In this document: positions 31,821 through 39,825 of the stretch, one piece after another
Layout of the letters: every line of letters starts with the position of its first letter
Position numbering within the stretch: the stretch's first letter is position 1
From: Chloroflexota bacterium
GTDB taxonomy: Bacteria; Chloroflexota; Anaerolineae; Anaerolineales; Villigracilaceae
Reading direction: 5' to 3'
Length of the DNA: 54,139 nt
Assembly (NCBI GenBank): GCA_029782225.1
Contig: JAKOVF010000360.1
Location: forward strand, 1 to 54,139
Program-made: the position numbers and the translations under genes
The notes under the pieces: generated by a model
What the model was told of the DNA's origin: nothing
Database searches by the model: none
The model's input: the letters and a program-made list of their open reading frames with translations, nothing else

Positions 31821-32765
31821 TCAGGCGGACCTTGCACGCAACGACTGGAATAGAAGATATCCACCGGCGAGGATGATCGCCACCGATCCATAAATCTGGT
31901 ATTGGCTGGTGAAGAAAAAGGATATAGCCGCCAGTACCGCCAGGACCATGGCGACGGGTTCGGCCCACAGCCGGGCATTTCGCAGCCAGACCACCGCAAA
32001 CGTTACGGCCAGCCCGCCCATCATGACGGCATTCATGATTGCGCCTTCCTGCTCAGATTGAATAAATCCGGAGATGGCGAAGGCAGAGACGATGGAAACG
32101 GTGGTCAGTACACCAGCCGGGATGATGGCCCACCAGCGTTCCGCAGAGCGGAAATACAGCAGAAAGAAGGGCAAAGCAATAGCGAACAGGAAGATCGGAC
32201 CAAAGTACGCCGCGGTGTCGCCACCGATGGCCATGAGCGGTGCAATGCCAAGTACTGCAGTGGCGTAGGCAACGATCAAGGCCCAGATACGGGTCCGATT
32301 GCCCAGGTATACGATCAGGAAACTGAGGGCGACCATGAAGAACAGGAGCGCGCCGATCCACTCGCCACCCAGGGAATCTACCAGCAGCGTGGTCAACGCC
32401 AGGAAGACCATCACGCCGCCGGGGATGAGCGCCCACCAGTTGCGGACCCGGTCCATGAAATAGACGACGGCAAACGGGATGATCAGGCCAATGAACAGTG
32501 GCGAGGCAACAGCGGCGCTCTCAAGATCGGAGGTGGCCAGTGCGATCGTCACGGCCAGGCCGCCAAACACGCCCACCGGAAAGAGCCAGCCCCATTGCTT
32601 CCATCCGCTCAGAGCATAGGTAATGAAAGCGAACAGGCTGATCGCGGCAAAGACCAGGATCCAGAATTGGGGTGAGAACTCACCCACAAAATGGCGTACC
32701 AGCGCCAGGATCCCGGCCCCGATCAAAATCATCCCCCAGAAAAGATTCTGTTTATTAAGTTCCAT
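31821..32765 (-). CDS. Multi-helix membrane protein, LiaF/DUF5668-like N-terminus
   Basis: A 314-residue protein consisting almost entirely of short membrane helices (about ten) with very small loops. The first segment, NLFWGMILIGAGILALVRHF, is of the LiaI/LiaF transmembrane type, and later segments repeat the pattern WALIPGGVMVFLALTTLL and WWAIIPAGVLTTVSIVSAF, so it may have arisen by internal duplication of a two-helix unit. ATG 32765 has AGGAGAG before it. It follows the ParB-like gene by 41 nt and ends 2 bp before module 7. Function unknown. Confidence 0.7.
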   Translation of the reverse strand: MELNKQNLFWGMILIGAGILALVRHFVGEFSPQFWILVFAAISLFAFITYALSGWKQWGWLFPVGVFGGLAVTIALATSDLESAAVASPLFIGLIIPFAVVYFMDRVRNWWALIPGGVMVFLALTTLLVDSLGGEWIGALLFFMVALSFLIVYLGNRTRIWALIVAYATAVLGIAPLMAIGGDTAAYFGPIFLFAIALPFFLLYFRSAERWWAIIPAGVLTTVSIVSAFAISGFIQSEQEGAIMNAVMMGGLAVTFAVVWLRNARLWAEPVAMVLAVLAAISFFFTSQYQIYGSVAIILAGGYLLFQSLRARSA

Positions 32766-32806
32766 ATCTGCTCTCCTTTCCATGAATAGCATGCACTTCC
32801 AGAACT

Positions 32807-33406
32807 TCAAATACAACAGGCATCAGAAGCACTTTGAGCGGCTTCGGTCGGCCGATTGAAACTTTCAGATGCCGTCCTCATTCCCTCTGCCTCCCACGGG
32901 AACGGAGGCTGGGCCTGCCAAACGATCACCTCTGCATCGATTGCCATCTGCCCGAACGCACGTGCAACCGAGATGCGATGATGTCCATCCCGCACAAAAA
33001 AGGCATTTCCTACCTGTATCAATTCAACCGGCTCCAGCGGCAGGCTGTTGAGATATGCCAGTGCCATGTTCACCCAGCGTTCGCGGGATTTCTCGCTCAC
33101 CGGGCAGAAGTCGCTGTCGAAATCCGTGGAGCGCCCCTCGGTGCCGATGATGTGTTTGATCTCGACAACCTTGACGCCGCTGTAACAACGGCCGCCCAGC
33201 CTCAACTCCGGCCTGAGCACGTTCAGGTCATACAGGGACTGACGGACATGCAGGAGTTTCTTCTTCAGGCGCAGCAACTGTCCCTCGAACAGGATCGCTT
33301 TGAAGCGCCCGACCGCCTGCTGATACCTGCGGGCATGGATTTGATTGGAAGCGGATCCGGTCTGCCCGGATACATCGTGAGAAAAACTCCGTCCAATTTC
33401 GAACAT
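32807..33406 (-). CDS. ParB/Srx-fold domain protein without DNA-binding domain
   Basis: A 199-residue cytoplasmic protein. The N-terminal helical half (about 25-60) is rich in Lys, Arg and Leu; the C-terminal half (about 115-170) holds the ParB/sulfiredoxin-like nucleotide-binding motif in VELIQVGNAFFVRDGHHRISVARAFG (key residues DGHHR). ParB-like domains of this kind bind or hydrolyse nucleotides. The helix-turn-helix of a true ParB is absent. AAAAAGGAG precedes ATG 33406. First gene behind module 8, whose TATAAT is the best -10 of the set. Role unknown. Confidence 0.7.
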   Translation of the reverse strand: MFEIGRSFSHDVSGQTGSASNQIHARRYQQAVGRFKAILFEGQLLRLKKKLLHVRQSLYDLNVLRPELRLGGRCYSGVKVVEIKHIIGTEGRSTDFDSDFCPVSEKSRERWVNMALAYLNSLPLEPVELIQVGNAFFVRDGHHRISVARAFGQMAIDAEVIVWQAQPPFPWEAEGMRTASESFNRPTEAAQSASDACCI

Positions 33407-33428
33407 TGCAGTCTCCTTTTTCAATTGC

Positions 33429-33519
33429 ATTATAGGATCCTGCAAAAGGGATGCCCTCTGTCAGACGGAGAGTCCTTCACTGGCCGGCTGGAGGGCTTTC
33501 CGACTGGTCAAATGGACAG
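33429..33519 (-). promoter_or_regulatory. Promoter module 8, enlarged variant (91 bp)
   Basis: Dyad box CTGGTCAAATGGACAG (33504-33519) and a second, diverged box-like stretch CTGGCCGGCTGGAG (about 33480-33493) beside a second set of CCCTC/GAGGGC arms; the core has weaker arms (GCCCTC...GAGAGTCC). The 16-bp spacer and a perfect TATAAT -10 (33429-33434) are kept. It looks like a partial internal duplication. 22 bp to the ATG at 33406. Confidence 0.68.
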
Positions 33520-33520
33520 T

Positions 33521-34729
33521 TCAATTCAGCATTTTTTCGAGCTGCTCAACCTCATCCTTCCAGCCATACACATGCCGCAGATTCTCTTCCAGCTTTTCGC
33601 GATCTTTTTCATAGCCTTTCGCAAGCTCCGCCAGGTGGTTGTAGTAATCCATCAATCGCTCCAGCGGTGGATGCGACAGAACCCCGCGCTGCAAATCTTC
33701 ATCAAGTTGCTGGAGGCACTCCAGCCATTCTTCAACAGGCATTCCCGCAGTCTTTCTAAAGTCCCGGATGACCCACTGACGCTCGAACAGGGAGCGACTC
33801 TTCCAGCCGTCCGCCTGCTCTTTCAGGGTGAGACGAACCGCTTCACACAGGGCCCGCGCCTGCTCCCTTTTATCGAGGCTGAGCCTATCTGATTCCTCTT
33901 CTGCCAACCCATCGCCCGATCCGAAATTGATATCGGCTGCTTTGAGCGCCTGAATGGACGAAATCTCCATCCCGCTGAATTTCTCTGCAAAAACGATCGA
34001 GGCCGCGAACCCCGCGCCTGCCTCTTCCACCGAGAGCACCGCTGATTTGTTCATTTCAAAGAATTCATCCACGCGCATGCCCATCAGAGGAGCCAGTTGC
34101 GCAACGGCCTGCGAAGCAGTCTCCGTTGGAACCAGTCCCGGTCCGATCGTGTATGCAATGACACCGGTACCTTCCAGTTCAGCAGCCAGTGTGTCGCCTA
34201 GATGCAATTGCGCGGCCTTGAAGGTTTCGTAGCCGCCAAGGAACGCCGTGCCCTTTGATGAGACACACACAAATACACCATGCCTGCGGCTCAGCATGTC
34301 CGGCAAAAAGGTCTTTGCCATCAGCACCGGTCCACGCAAATTGACGCGGTAACTGGCATCCCATCTTTCGATAGGCACATCCTTCACCTGCCCCAGCACA
34401 GCGATCGTTGCATTGTTGATGATCGCGTCCACCTTGTCGAAGGCCATCACAGAAAGGTTGTATAAATTCCTCACGCTCGCTTCATCGCCGACATCTGTCG
34501 CGACGAAGAGCACGCGATCTTTACCGAACTCTGATTCCAGAGCAACTTCGGCCTTCCGCCCATTTTGCTGATCGATCTCAGCAACGACCACGTTTGTACC
34601 CAGCCACAACAACGCGCGCGCAGCCTCGTAGCCAATCCCGCCCCCTGCCCCGGTCACAATGACGGTTTCGCCACGCAGGGCCTCACGGGTAAGTCCAACC
34701 TGAGCAATCACCATCCCATCTTTATTCAT
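33521..34729 (-). CDS. Short-chain dehydrogenase/reductase with C-terminal helical extension
   Basis: A 402-residue oxidoreductase. The Rossmann part (1-255) has the NAD(P) motif TGAGGGIG (26-33), IINNATIA, the catalytic serines SS at 157-158 and the YxxxK pair Tyr167-Lys171 (YETFK). The last ~140 residues (260-402) are charged and helical, with WVIRDFRKTAGMPVEEWL and a coiled-coil-like end, not part of a classical SDR; perhaps an oligomerisation or partner domain. ATG 34729 is preceded by AAGAGA. It is 26 nt after the methyltransferase gene in the unit of module 9. Substrate unknown. Confidence 0.82.
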   Translation of the reverse strand: MNKDGMVIAQVGLTREALRGETVIVTGAGGGIGYEAARALLWLGTNVVVAEIDQQNGRKAEVALESEFGKDRVLFVATDVGDEASVRNLYNLSVMAFDKVDAIINNATIAVLGQVKDVPIERWDASYRVNLRGPVLMAKTFLPDMLSRRHGVFVCVSSKGTAFLGGYETFKAAQLHLGDTLAAELEGTGVIAYTIGPGLVPTETASQAVAQLAPLMGMRVDEFFEMNKSAVLSVEEAGAGFAASIVFAEKFSGMEISSIQALKAADINFGSGDGLAEEESDRLSLDKREQARALCEAVRLTLKEQADGWKSRSLFERQWVIRDFRKTAGMPVEEWLECLQQLDEDLQRGVLSHPPLERLMDYYNHLAELAKGYEKDREKLEENLRHVYGWKDEVEQLEKMLN

Positions 34730-34755
34730 GCAATCTCTTTTCTTGATGAGCATTC

Positions 34756-35451
34756 CTACCAAATCCCTGGAATGAGACGGAAACGAGTCTGGGCTGCAAA
34801 CTCGACATAACCAGGCAGCTCGGCCTGCAAAGTTTTATCTTCGCGGGCTGTGCGCCAGATGAGCATCACCCCGGCAATCACCTGCGGGATGGACGCCCAC
34901 CACGATCCAAGCAGGAGGCCGACGGTGACCGTGAAAAGGAACCCTCCTACATAGCCGGGATGACGCACGTAGCGATAGGGTCCGTCCTTGCAAACGGTCT
35001 GGCCGCGGTCCGTTTGGATGCGCACAACACTGGAAAAATAATCATTGGTGTAACGCGCCCACAGGAAGATAGCCTGTCCCAACAGGTAAACCAGAACACC
35101 GAGCCAATAAACTGCCAGAGGCATGTTCGTGGTCCAGCCGAAGCGTGCATCGAGGCCGCCAAGTATCAGGGCAATGATATACATTGGAGTCGTTACTGCA
35201 AAGTAAAACTTGTCCCAGCCCTTCATGCCCCCCTTGGGATTCAATCTCTCCTCGACCAACTCGGAGCTTTTTGTAAACAGGGTGCCCATCAGGAGCAGGA
35301 TAATCATATTGAGGATCGAGTATACCCATCCCTGCCAGTAGTCCCAGCGGCCTGCCACGAAGAAGAGCAAAACTACCATTAGAATTGGAGCCATAAATGC
35401 GCGCAAAATCATTTGCGCGCGGGCCTTTTGAGAAAGGTTCAATTTTTTCAT
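34756..35451 (-). CDS. Isoprenylcysteine carboxyl methyltransferase (ICMT/PEMT)-like membrane protein
   Basis: A 231-residue membrane protein with about five helices and the C-terminal SAM-binding signature of the ICMT/PEMT family: DGPYRYVRHPGYVGGF, followed by a helix and RTAREDKTLQAELPGYVEFA. Members methylate carboxyl groups of lipidated substrates or phospholipid head groups; bacterial members are mostly uncharacterised. Eukaryotic ICMT acts after CAAX proteases, and CPBP (Rce1-like) proteins are present in the same cluster, an analogy only. GGAGG precedes ATG 35451. First gene behind module 9. Confidence 0.85.
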   Translation of the reverse strand: MKKLNLSQKARAQMILRAFMAPILMVVLLFFVAGRWDYWQGWVYSILNMIILLLMGTLFTKSSELVEERLNPKGGMKGWDKFYFAVTTPMYIIALILGGLDARFGWTTNMPLAVYWLGVLVYLLGQAIFLWARYTNDYFSSVVRIQTDRGQTVCKDGPYRYVRHPGYVGGFLFTVTVGLLLGSWWASIPQVIAGVMLIWRTAREDKTLQAELPGYVEFAAQTRFRLIPGIW

Positions 35452-35470
35452 GTTGAAGCCTCCGAACTTA

Positions 35471-35537
35471 AATATAGAGCATGGGGATGCAAAACTCCCT
35501 CGCCGAGGGGGGAGTCTTCCACTGGCCACTCGGCTAG
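35471..35537 (-). promoter_or_regulatory. Promoter module 9 (67 bp, variant box)
   Basis: Variant dyad CTGGCCACTCGGCTAG (35522-35537): the bases differ from consensus but two-fold symmetry is kept at most positions. Hairpin AAAACTCCCTCGCC...GGGGGGAGTCTT (about 35490-35518), 16-bp spacer, -10 TATATT (35471-35476), 19 bp to the ATG at 35451. Confidence 0.68.
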
Positions 35538-35575
35538 TGTGCTCAAGCAGTTTCCTGCTATCAGCCAGGGGCTAA

Positions 35576-36778
35576 TCAAAACTGGCTCGCGAACTCATAA
35601 AACAACTGAAACCAGTCTTCCGAAGGGATCCCATACTCAATGCCGCTGCGGACAATCACTAGATTCGCCTGGGGCGACACGTAGATGAATTGCCCCTTAT
35701 TTCCCTCCGCCGCGAAATCGTAGACATCTCCCCCGCGTACCAGGCTGTACCACATATATTTGTAGTGCCCTTCGCCAGGCAGTAACGCGTACCAATCGCT
35801 GTAGTAGTCCGCGTAGTTTTGCGGGAAGAGCGGCCGGGTTGATTCGTCTATCCATGCCTTAAAGATTACCTGGTTCCCTTGCCAACTGCCGCCATTGAGA
35901 AACAGGACTCCAAATTTCGCAAAATCGATGGCGCGAGCATTGATGCCTGTCTCCATCTTCTCGAAGTCGCTGGCTTTGCTATCAATAGACCATGAGCCGC
36001 TGTATTCCATCCCCAGCCGATCCCAGATCCTCGTCTGCAGGTAGCTGGTGACCGGCATGCCTGTCGTGCGCTCGAGGATCATGCCAAGCAATTGTGGGTG
36101 GTATTTGTTATATCGGTAATAGGCCCCCGGTGGATCGATAATGTGCGTATTCTCGAGCGCGATCTTGCGTTGATCGGGATAATACGAGGTCAGGATATCG
36201 TCGCTGTTGAACAGCAGAGGGCGAAAGGCCCGATACTCCAGGCCCGAGGCCATCAATAGCAGATGGCGGATGGTAATTTCATTGAAGCGTGGATCGCGCT
36301 CAGCCAATTCAGGCAAATAGATTGTAATTGGATCATCCACGCTATGGATGTAGCCCTCTTGAATGGCGATGCCGATCAACGCCGAGTCAAAGGATTTGGC
36401 GACTGAGAAGGATGTAACGATGGAATCACGCCGGGTATTGTTGAAGTAGTTCTCGTACAGGATTTTCCCATCCTGGATCACAATAAATGCTTGTGTATCA
36501 TTCTCTTCCAGAAAACGCTCCCAATCGTCTGTACCCGCTAATTGTGCGAATAGCTCTGATACACGCGGGCTCGGAGCCACATCGAAGTGATAAGCTGCCG
36601 GGGCAGCGTTGAGCGGATGCGAAGGAAATTTTTGCCAGTCGAACGCATCCGAATCCTGCCAGACCGTGGCGCGGTAAACATACTCAGGGGGATAGACCAG
36701 CATCGCTATCGCGAGAAAAAGTGCGATTGCACCGATCACAATGATTGCCAGAGTGCTCAGTACTTTTCGTAACTTCAT
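35576..36778 (-). CDS. Serine hydrolase, class C beta-lactamase fold (paralogue 1)
   Basis: A 400-residue exported or anchored protein (membrane segment 8-28). The active-site SxxK is Ser125-Val-Ala-Lys128 (TSFSVAKSF). The second motif, normally YxN, reads YNK at 223-225 here. The family includes penicillin-binding proteins, esterases and 6-aminohexanoate-dimer hydrolases; the absence of other resistance features argues against a true beta-lactamase. It is clearly paralogous to the gene at 42.5-43.6 kb: the motif TSFS..KSF.SALIGIA, the ITIRHL..M(A/S)SGL stretch and the order of conserved blocks match. AAAGGAG precedes the start. Single-gene unit behind module 10. Confidence 0.87.
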   Translation of the reverse strand: MKLRKVLSTLAIIVIGAIALFLAIAMLVYPPEYVYRATVWQDSDAFDWQKFPSHPLNAAPAAYHFDVAPSPRVSELFAQLAGTDDWERFLEENDTQAFIVIQDGKILYENYFNNTRRDSIVTSFSVAKSFDSALIGIAIQEGYIHSVDDPITIYLPELAERDPRFNEITIRHLLLMASGLEYRAFRPLLFNSDDILTSYYPDQRKIALENTHIIDPPGAYYRYNKYHPQLLGMILERTTGMPVTSYLQTRIWDRLGMEYSGSWSIDSKASDFEKMETGINARAIDFAKFGVLFLNGGSWQGNQVIFKAWIDESTRPLFPQNYADYYSDWYALLPGEGHYKYMWYSLVRGGDVYDFAAEGNKGQFIYVSPQANLVIVRSGIEYGIPSEDWFQLFYEFASQF

Positions 36779-36875
36779 TGCGGGTCTCCTTTAGGGGTGA
36801 CTTGGCAGTTTCTTTATGCCGGAGGTGGATTTGTCGCTCATGGTTTATTCTCGACTGCAAAGTTTTCTTATTACC

Positions 36876-36942
36876 AGCATAGCTGCATCCATACAAAAAC
36901 TCCCCCGGCCGCGGGAGAGTTCTGTACTGGTCAAGTGGACAG
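36876..36942 (-). promoter_or_regulatory. Promoter module 10 (67 bp)
   Basis: Consensus dyad box CTGGTCAAGTGGACAG (36927-36942), hairpin AAAACTCCCCCGGCC...GGGAGAGTT (about 36895-36922), 16-bp spacer, -10 TATGCT (36876-36881). The ATG at 36778 is 97 bp away, the longest leader of the set; an internal short frame may exist there but nothing convincing was seen. Confidence 0.73.
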
Positions 36943-36955
36943 GGCAGGCGCATGG

Positions 36956-38131
36956 TTACGTCCGCGAGCTGTCAGCTACTACTCTCGCTGGAAGCGGAGC
37001 ATCTTTCTTGAGGAGTTTCATTCCAAACAACATACGCATGAGATTCCAATGCCGCACCAGCAATTCATACGCAGCCAGGGTCAAACCGGTGGCCAGCAAG
37101 ACAATCAGCGGATATTTGACAAATACTGGCGTATGCAGTTTGATCACGAAATAGCCCACCAACGTGCTGAAGGTCATGTGGAGAAGATAGAAAGGCATCG
37201 CCGCTTCACTCGCATAACGCAGCAATTTTCCAGAGAAATTCAGGAAACGATGACCAAGTCCAAGGACGGCCAGCGCCAATAACCAGCGCCCCATTTCATA
37301 CATCAAGCCAAGTATCATCCATTGTACTGACCAATCCGGGTAACGCCATTGCGGCGTCCACACGCGGAACACCGCTTCGAAGATTCCGTAAGCCAATGCA
37401 AACCAGGTCAGCCGGTCAATGGATTTTGGGAAGCGAGAGTCGCTTGCGAGCAGATAACCATAGAAGAAGACCGCGAAATAATAAAGCGGATTCTTGTCGC
37501 CCAAAAGATCGATGGAAGCAATGAGCGCCAGCGGAATTCCCCACATGATCAGACTCGCCGGAACCTGCGTGACGCTCGCGAGAGATTTAATCACCCTTTG
37601 ACCTTTTTCGGTGCGTAACACCAGAAATAGCGGTAGGCCTGCCAGTGAGAAAACGAACAGGAAGAGAATGAACCACAGATGCGCGGGCGTAAATGTCCCG
37701 TTGTACCCATCGAGATGGTTGGGATCGATGCGGAAGAAGCCAAGGTAATGCTCCCAAAGTGTGGGGGCGTTGGGCTTTCCGATGTAGTGGATATAGGTGG
37801 TAACCGGAATGAATGTCAGCACACCGAAGATAAACGGGATGAGCAGACGCAGGAATCGCTCACGGATATATTGCCCGGACGAGCGAAGCCCGAGCGCAAA
37901 ACAGGTCGCTGCCCCTGAGATCGCAAAGAACACCGGCATATGCCACATGTGGACAAACCCCGCGGCTTCATCCAGAACCGGACTGTTGAACACATCCTTG
38001 ATGTACATGATGCTGTTCGGATCCAGTACGAAGATCAGCGCGACGTGGAATGGAACAAGCAATAACACGGCCAGCACCCGCAGCCAATCCAGGTCATAAC
38101 GGCGTTCTTGGAGATTTGCAGTTTGATCCAT
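36956..38131 (-). CDS. Acyltransferase family 3 membrane protein
   Basis: A 391-residue integral membrane acyltransferase with about ten helices. The N-terminus RRYDLDWLRVLAVLLLVPFHVALIF carries the family's early Arg/Asp and His, and FAISGAATCFALGLRSSGQYIRERFLRLLIPFIFGV is the usual second block. These enzymes add acyl (often acetyl) groups to exported glycans, lipids or antibiotics. ATG 38131 has GAGGAAG before it. Last gene of the four-gene unit ABC exporter, methyltransferase, acyltransferase behind module 11; a tailoring-plus-export role is suggested by this order. Confidence 0.9.
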   Translation of the reverse strand: MDQTANLQERRYDLDWLRVLAVLLLVPFHVALIFVLDPNSIMYIKDVFNSPVLDEAAGFVHMWHMPVFFAISGAATCFALGLRSSGQYIRERFLRLLIPFIFGVLTFIPVTTYIHYIGKPNAPTLWEHYLGFFRIDPNHLDGYNGTFTPAHLWFILFLFVFSLAGLPLFLVLRTEKGQRVIKSLASVTQVPASLIMWGIPLALIASIDLLGDKNPLYYFAVFFYGYLLASDSRFPKSIDRLTWFALAYGIFEAVFRVWTPQWRYPDWSVQWMILGLMYEMGRWLLALAVLGLGHRFLNFSGKLLRYASEAAMPFYLLHMTFSTLVGYFVIKLHTPVFVKYPLIVLLATGLTLAAYELLVRHWNLMRMLFGMKLLKKDAPLPARVVADSSRT

Positions 38132-38153
38132 AGATCTTCCTCGTAGCCTCAAA

Positions 38154-38975
38154 CTAATTTTTCCTCATGGGAACTTTACCCCGGAACATTGAACAGGTAT
38201 AAAAGCCATAATAATCAGGAATATTCAGAATGAAATCTGCCGATTCCGGGTTACACAATCGTTGATATTCCATCCAATCCTCGGGCGAGACGTCCGGCTG
38301 AGGCGCTCCCCACAGCATCTCAAACAGGGACCCGAGGGCGGTTCGCTCCGCGTCATTGAATGGACCTTGAAGATCCCTGACCAGCGTCTGCGCCTGGACA
38401 TCCTCCAGGCCTACTTGCCGGAGCCAGTAGATTGCGCGTGCGAAAGTTGACGCCGGGTCTTTTCCCTGCAAGAAGGGAACATATCCCGAGCACGTCCCAT
38501 TCAGCCGGGCCTCCAGCAAAGGATATCCTGGAAGCAGTTGTTGACTTGACCATCCAAGAAGGATGATACTTCCGCCGGGCTTTAGCACCCTAACAAGCTC
38601 ATGCAATAATGGTGTTAGTTCTCCCGCGGGGTATCCGATACAATCCGCGCTCCAGACCCAATCGAAGGAATTGTCGTCAAATGGAAGGCGCTCCACGTCG
38701 CCTTGCCGAAACGTGATTCGATCTGAGAGGCCAGCCTTCCGCACCATCGCACTACCATATTCAAGCAACTCAGGAAGGATATCGAGGCCGGTGATGTGTC
38801 CACGCGGTCCTACGGCCTCCAGCAATAAGAGCGTCTGGAGTCCAATCCCGCATCCGGCGTCGAGGCCAATCGTCCCGCGTAGCAGGTGTGAAGCATCGAT
38901 TGCAGAGCGAAGCAGCGGTTCCCGCAACGGATTGGCTTCCAGCAATCTCCGGATATAGAGACTGACATCGGTCAT
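38154..38975 (-). CDS. Class I SAM-dependent methyltransferase
   Basis: A 273-residue methyltransferase. The SAM-binding motif I is GLDAGCGIGLQTLLLL (near residue 35), followed by an acidic ITGLDILPELL strand and FRQGDVERLPFDDNSFDWVWS, typical of UbiE/Methyltransf_11-like enzymes; LVRVLKPGGSIILLGW is the usual post-motif. ATG 38975 with AGGGA upstream is preferred over a GTG six codons earlier. It is 31 nt after the ABC permease gene and 22 nt before the acyltransferase gene. Substrate unknown. Confidence 0.87.
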   Translation of the reverse strand: MTDVSLYIRRLLEANPLREPLLRSAIDASHLLRGTIGLDAGCGIGLQTLLLLEAVGPRGHITGLDILPELLEYGSAMVRKAGLSDRITFRQGDVERLPFDDNSFDWVWSADCIGYPAGELTPLLHELVRVLKPGGSIILLGWSSQQLLPGYPLLEARLNGTCSGYVPFLQGKDPASTFARAIYWLRQVGLEDVQAQTLVRDLQGPFNDAERTALGSLFEMLWGAPQPDVSPEDWMEYQRLCNPESADFILNIPDYYGFYTCSMFRGKVPMRKN

Positions 38976-39006
38976 GTTTCCCTGCCATTGCACATCAAGC
39001 GCCCTA

Positions 39007-39825
39007 TTAGAGTCTCGTCATTAGCTCGCTGCGGCGGAAGCTTTTGCTCGCCAACACTAATAGAACTGCATCAATCAACCAGATGATGACGCCTGTGATC
39101 ATGACCACTGCCAGGCTGAAATACATCACACCGGAAATCTGTCCGATCATGAGAGCCAACAGGGGCAGGACTATCAGACCACCCGTCTGATACGCATCCT
39201 GAAATCCCTGGGCGCGCACAGAAACGAACACCATCACGATCAATCCCAGCCCGGCGACGGCAGGACTCACCCAAAGCACCAATGCGATCCACATCCAATT
39301 GGGGAAGAAGATGTGGTGAATGCTGTGCCATGCAGCCGCATTCACCATCACAGCATAGAGGATGAAGCCCAAAATTGCCACTGTGAGGGCGGCAGTCCAT
39401 GAGCCCAACAGCTTGGCGATGAACAAATCACGGTCGCTGGTCGGGGTATAGAGCAGCGCTTCGAGTGTTTTGCGTTCCTTCTCACCGGCAAAACTATCCG
39501 CTGCAATCACGGATGAAACCATCATCGGCAATATCAGGAACATTGGTGCGAACATATAAACCAGCATAAAAACTATTAACTGTTGTTCCTGTGTATATCC
39601 GCGCAACTCCCTGAGCAGCCCCACGGGCATGCGTGCCAGCAGCTCGTCTACATTGCTCATGGAAGTGCCTGACCCATTGGCCAACGATGGGACATAGGCC
39701 ATAACCCACGGGAGAACCACGAACAGGATCAGAGGCAGGATAATGATCGGCAGCAGTACGCCTCGATTCTGTACTGCAACTTTTAGATCTTTGCGAATGA
39801 TCGCCATGATTGCCCGGGTGTTCAT
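39007..39825 (-). CDS. ABC-2 type transporter permease
   Basis: A 272-residue membrane permease with six helices and a large loop after the first (about 42-75). The segment FAGEKERKTLEALLYTPTSDRDLFIAKLLGSW is the characteristic cytoplasmic coupling loop of NatB/ABC-2 exporters. Its ATG overlaps the stop codon of the ATPase gene by 4 nt (ATGA), so both are translated together. Cargo unknown; probably an exporter. Confidence 0.9.
   Translation of the reverse strand: MNTRAIMAIIRKDLKVAVQNRGVLLPIIILPLILFVVLPWVMAYVPSLANGSGTSMSNVDELLARMPVGLLRELRGYTQEQQLIVFMLVYMFAPMFLILPMMVSSVIAADSFAGEKERKTLEALLYTPTSDRDLFIAKLLGSWTAALTVAILGFILYAVMVNAAAWHSIHHIFFPNWMWIALVLWVSPAVAGLGLIVMVFVSVRAQGFQDAYQTGGLIVLPLLALMIGQISGVMYFSLAVVMITGVIIWLIDAVLLVLASKSFRRSELMTRL

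Noticed and set aside
31902..32675. Plus-strand frame of 257 codons opposite the multi-helix membrane protein
   Set aside because: Its translation is a hydrophilic Gln/Asp/His-rich mirror of membrane helices, a typical antisense artefact.
32834..33892. Long plus-strand frame (352 codons) opposite the ParB-like and SDR genes
   Set aside because: Antisense shadow: the minus-strand genes have family motifs and ribosome sites, while the plus frame has none and spans module 8.
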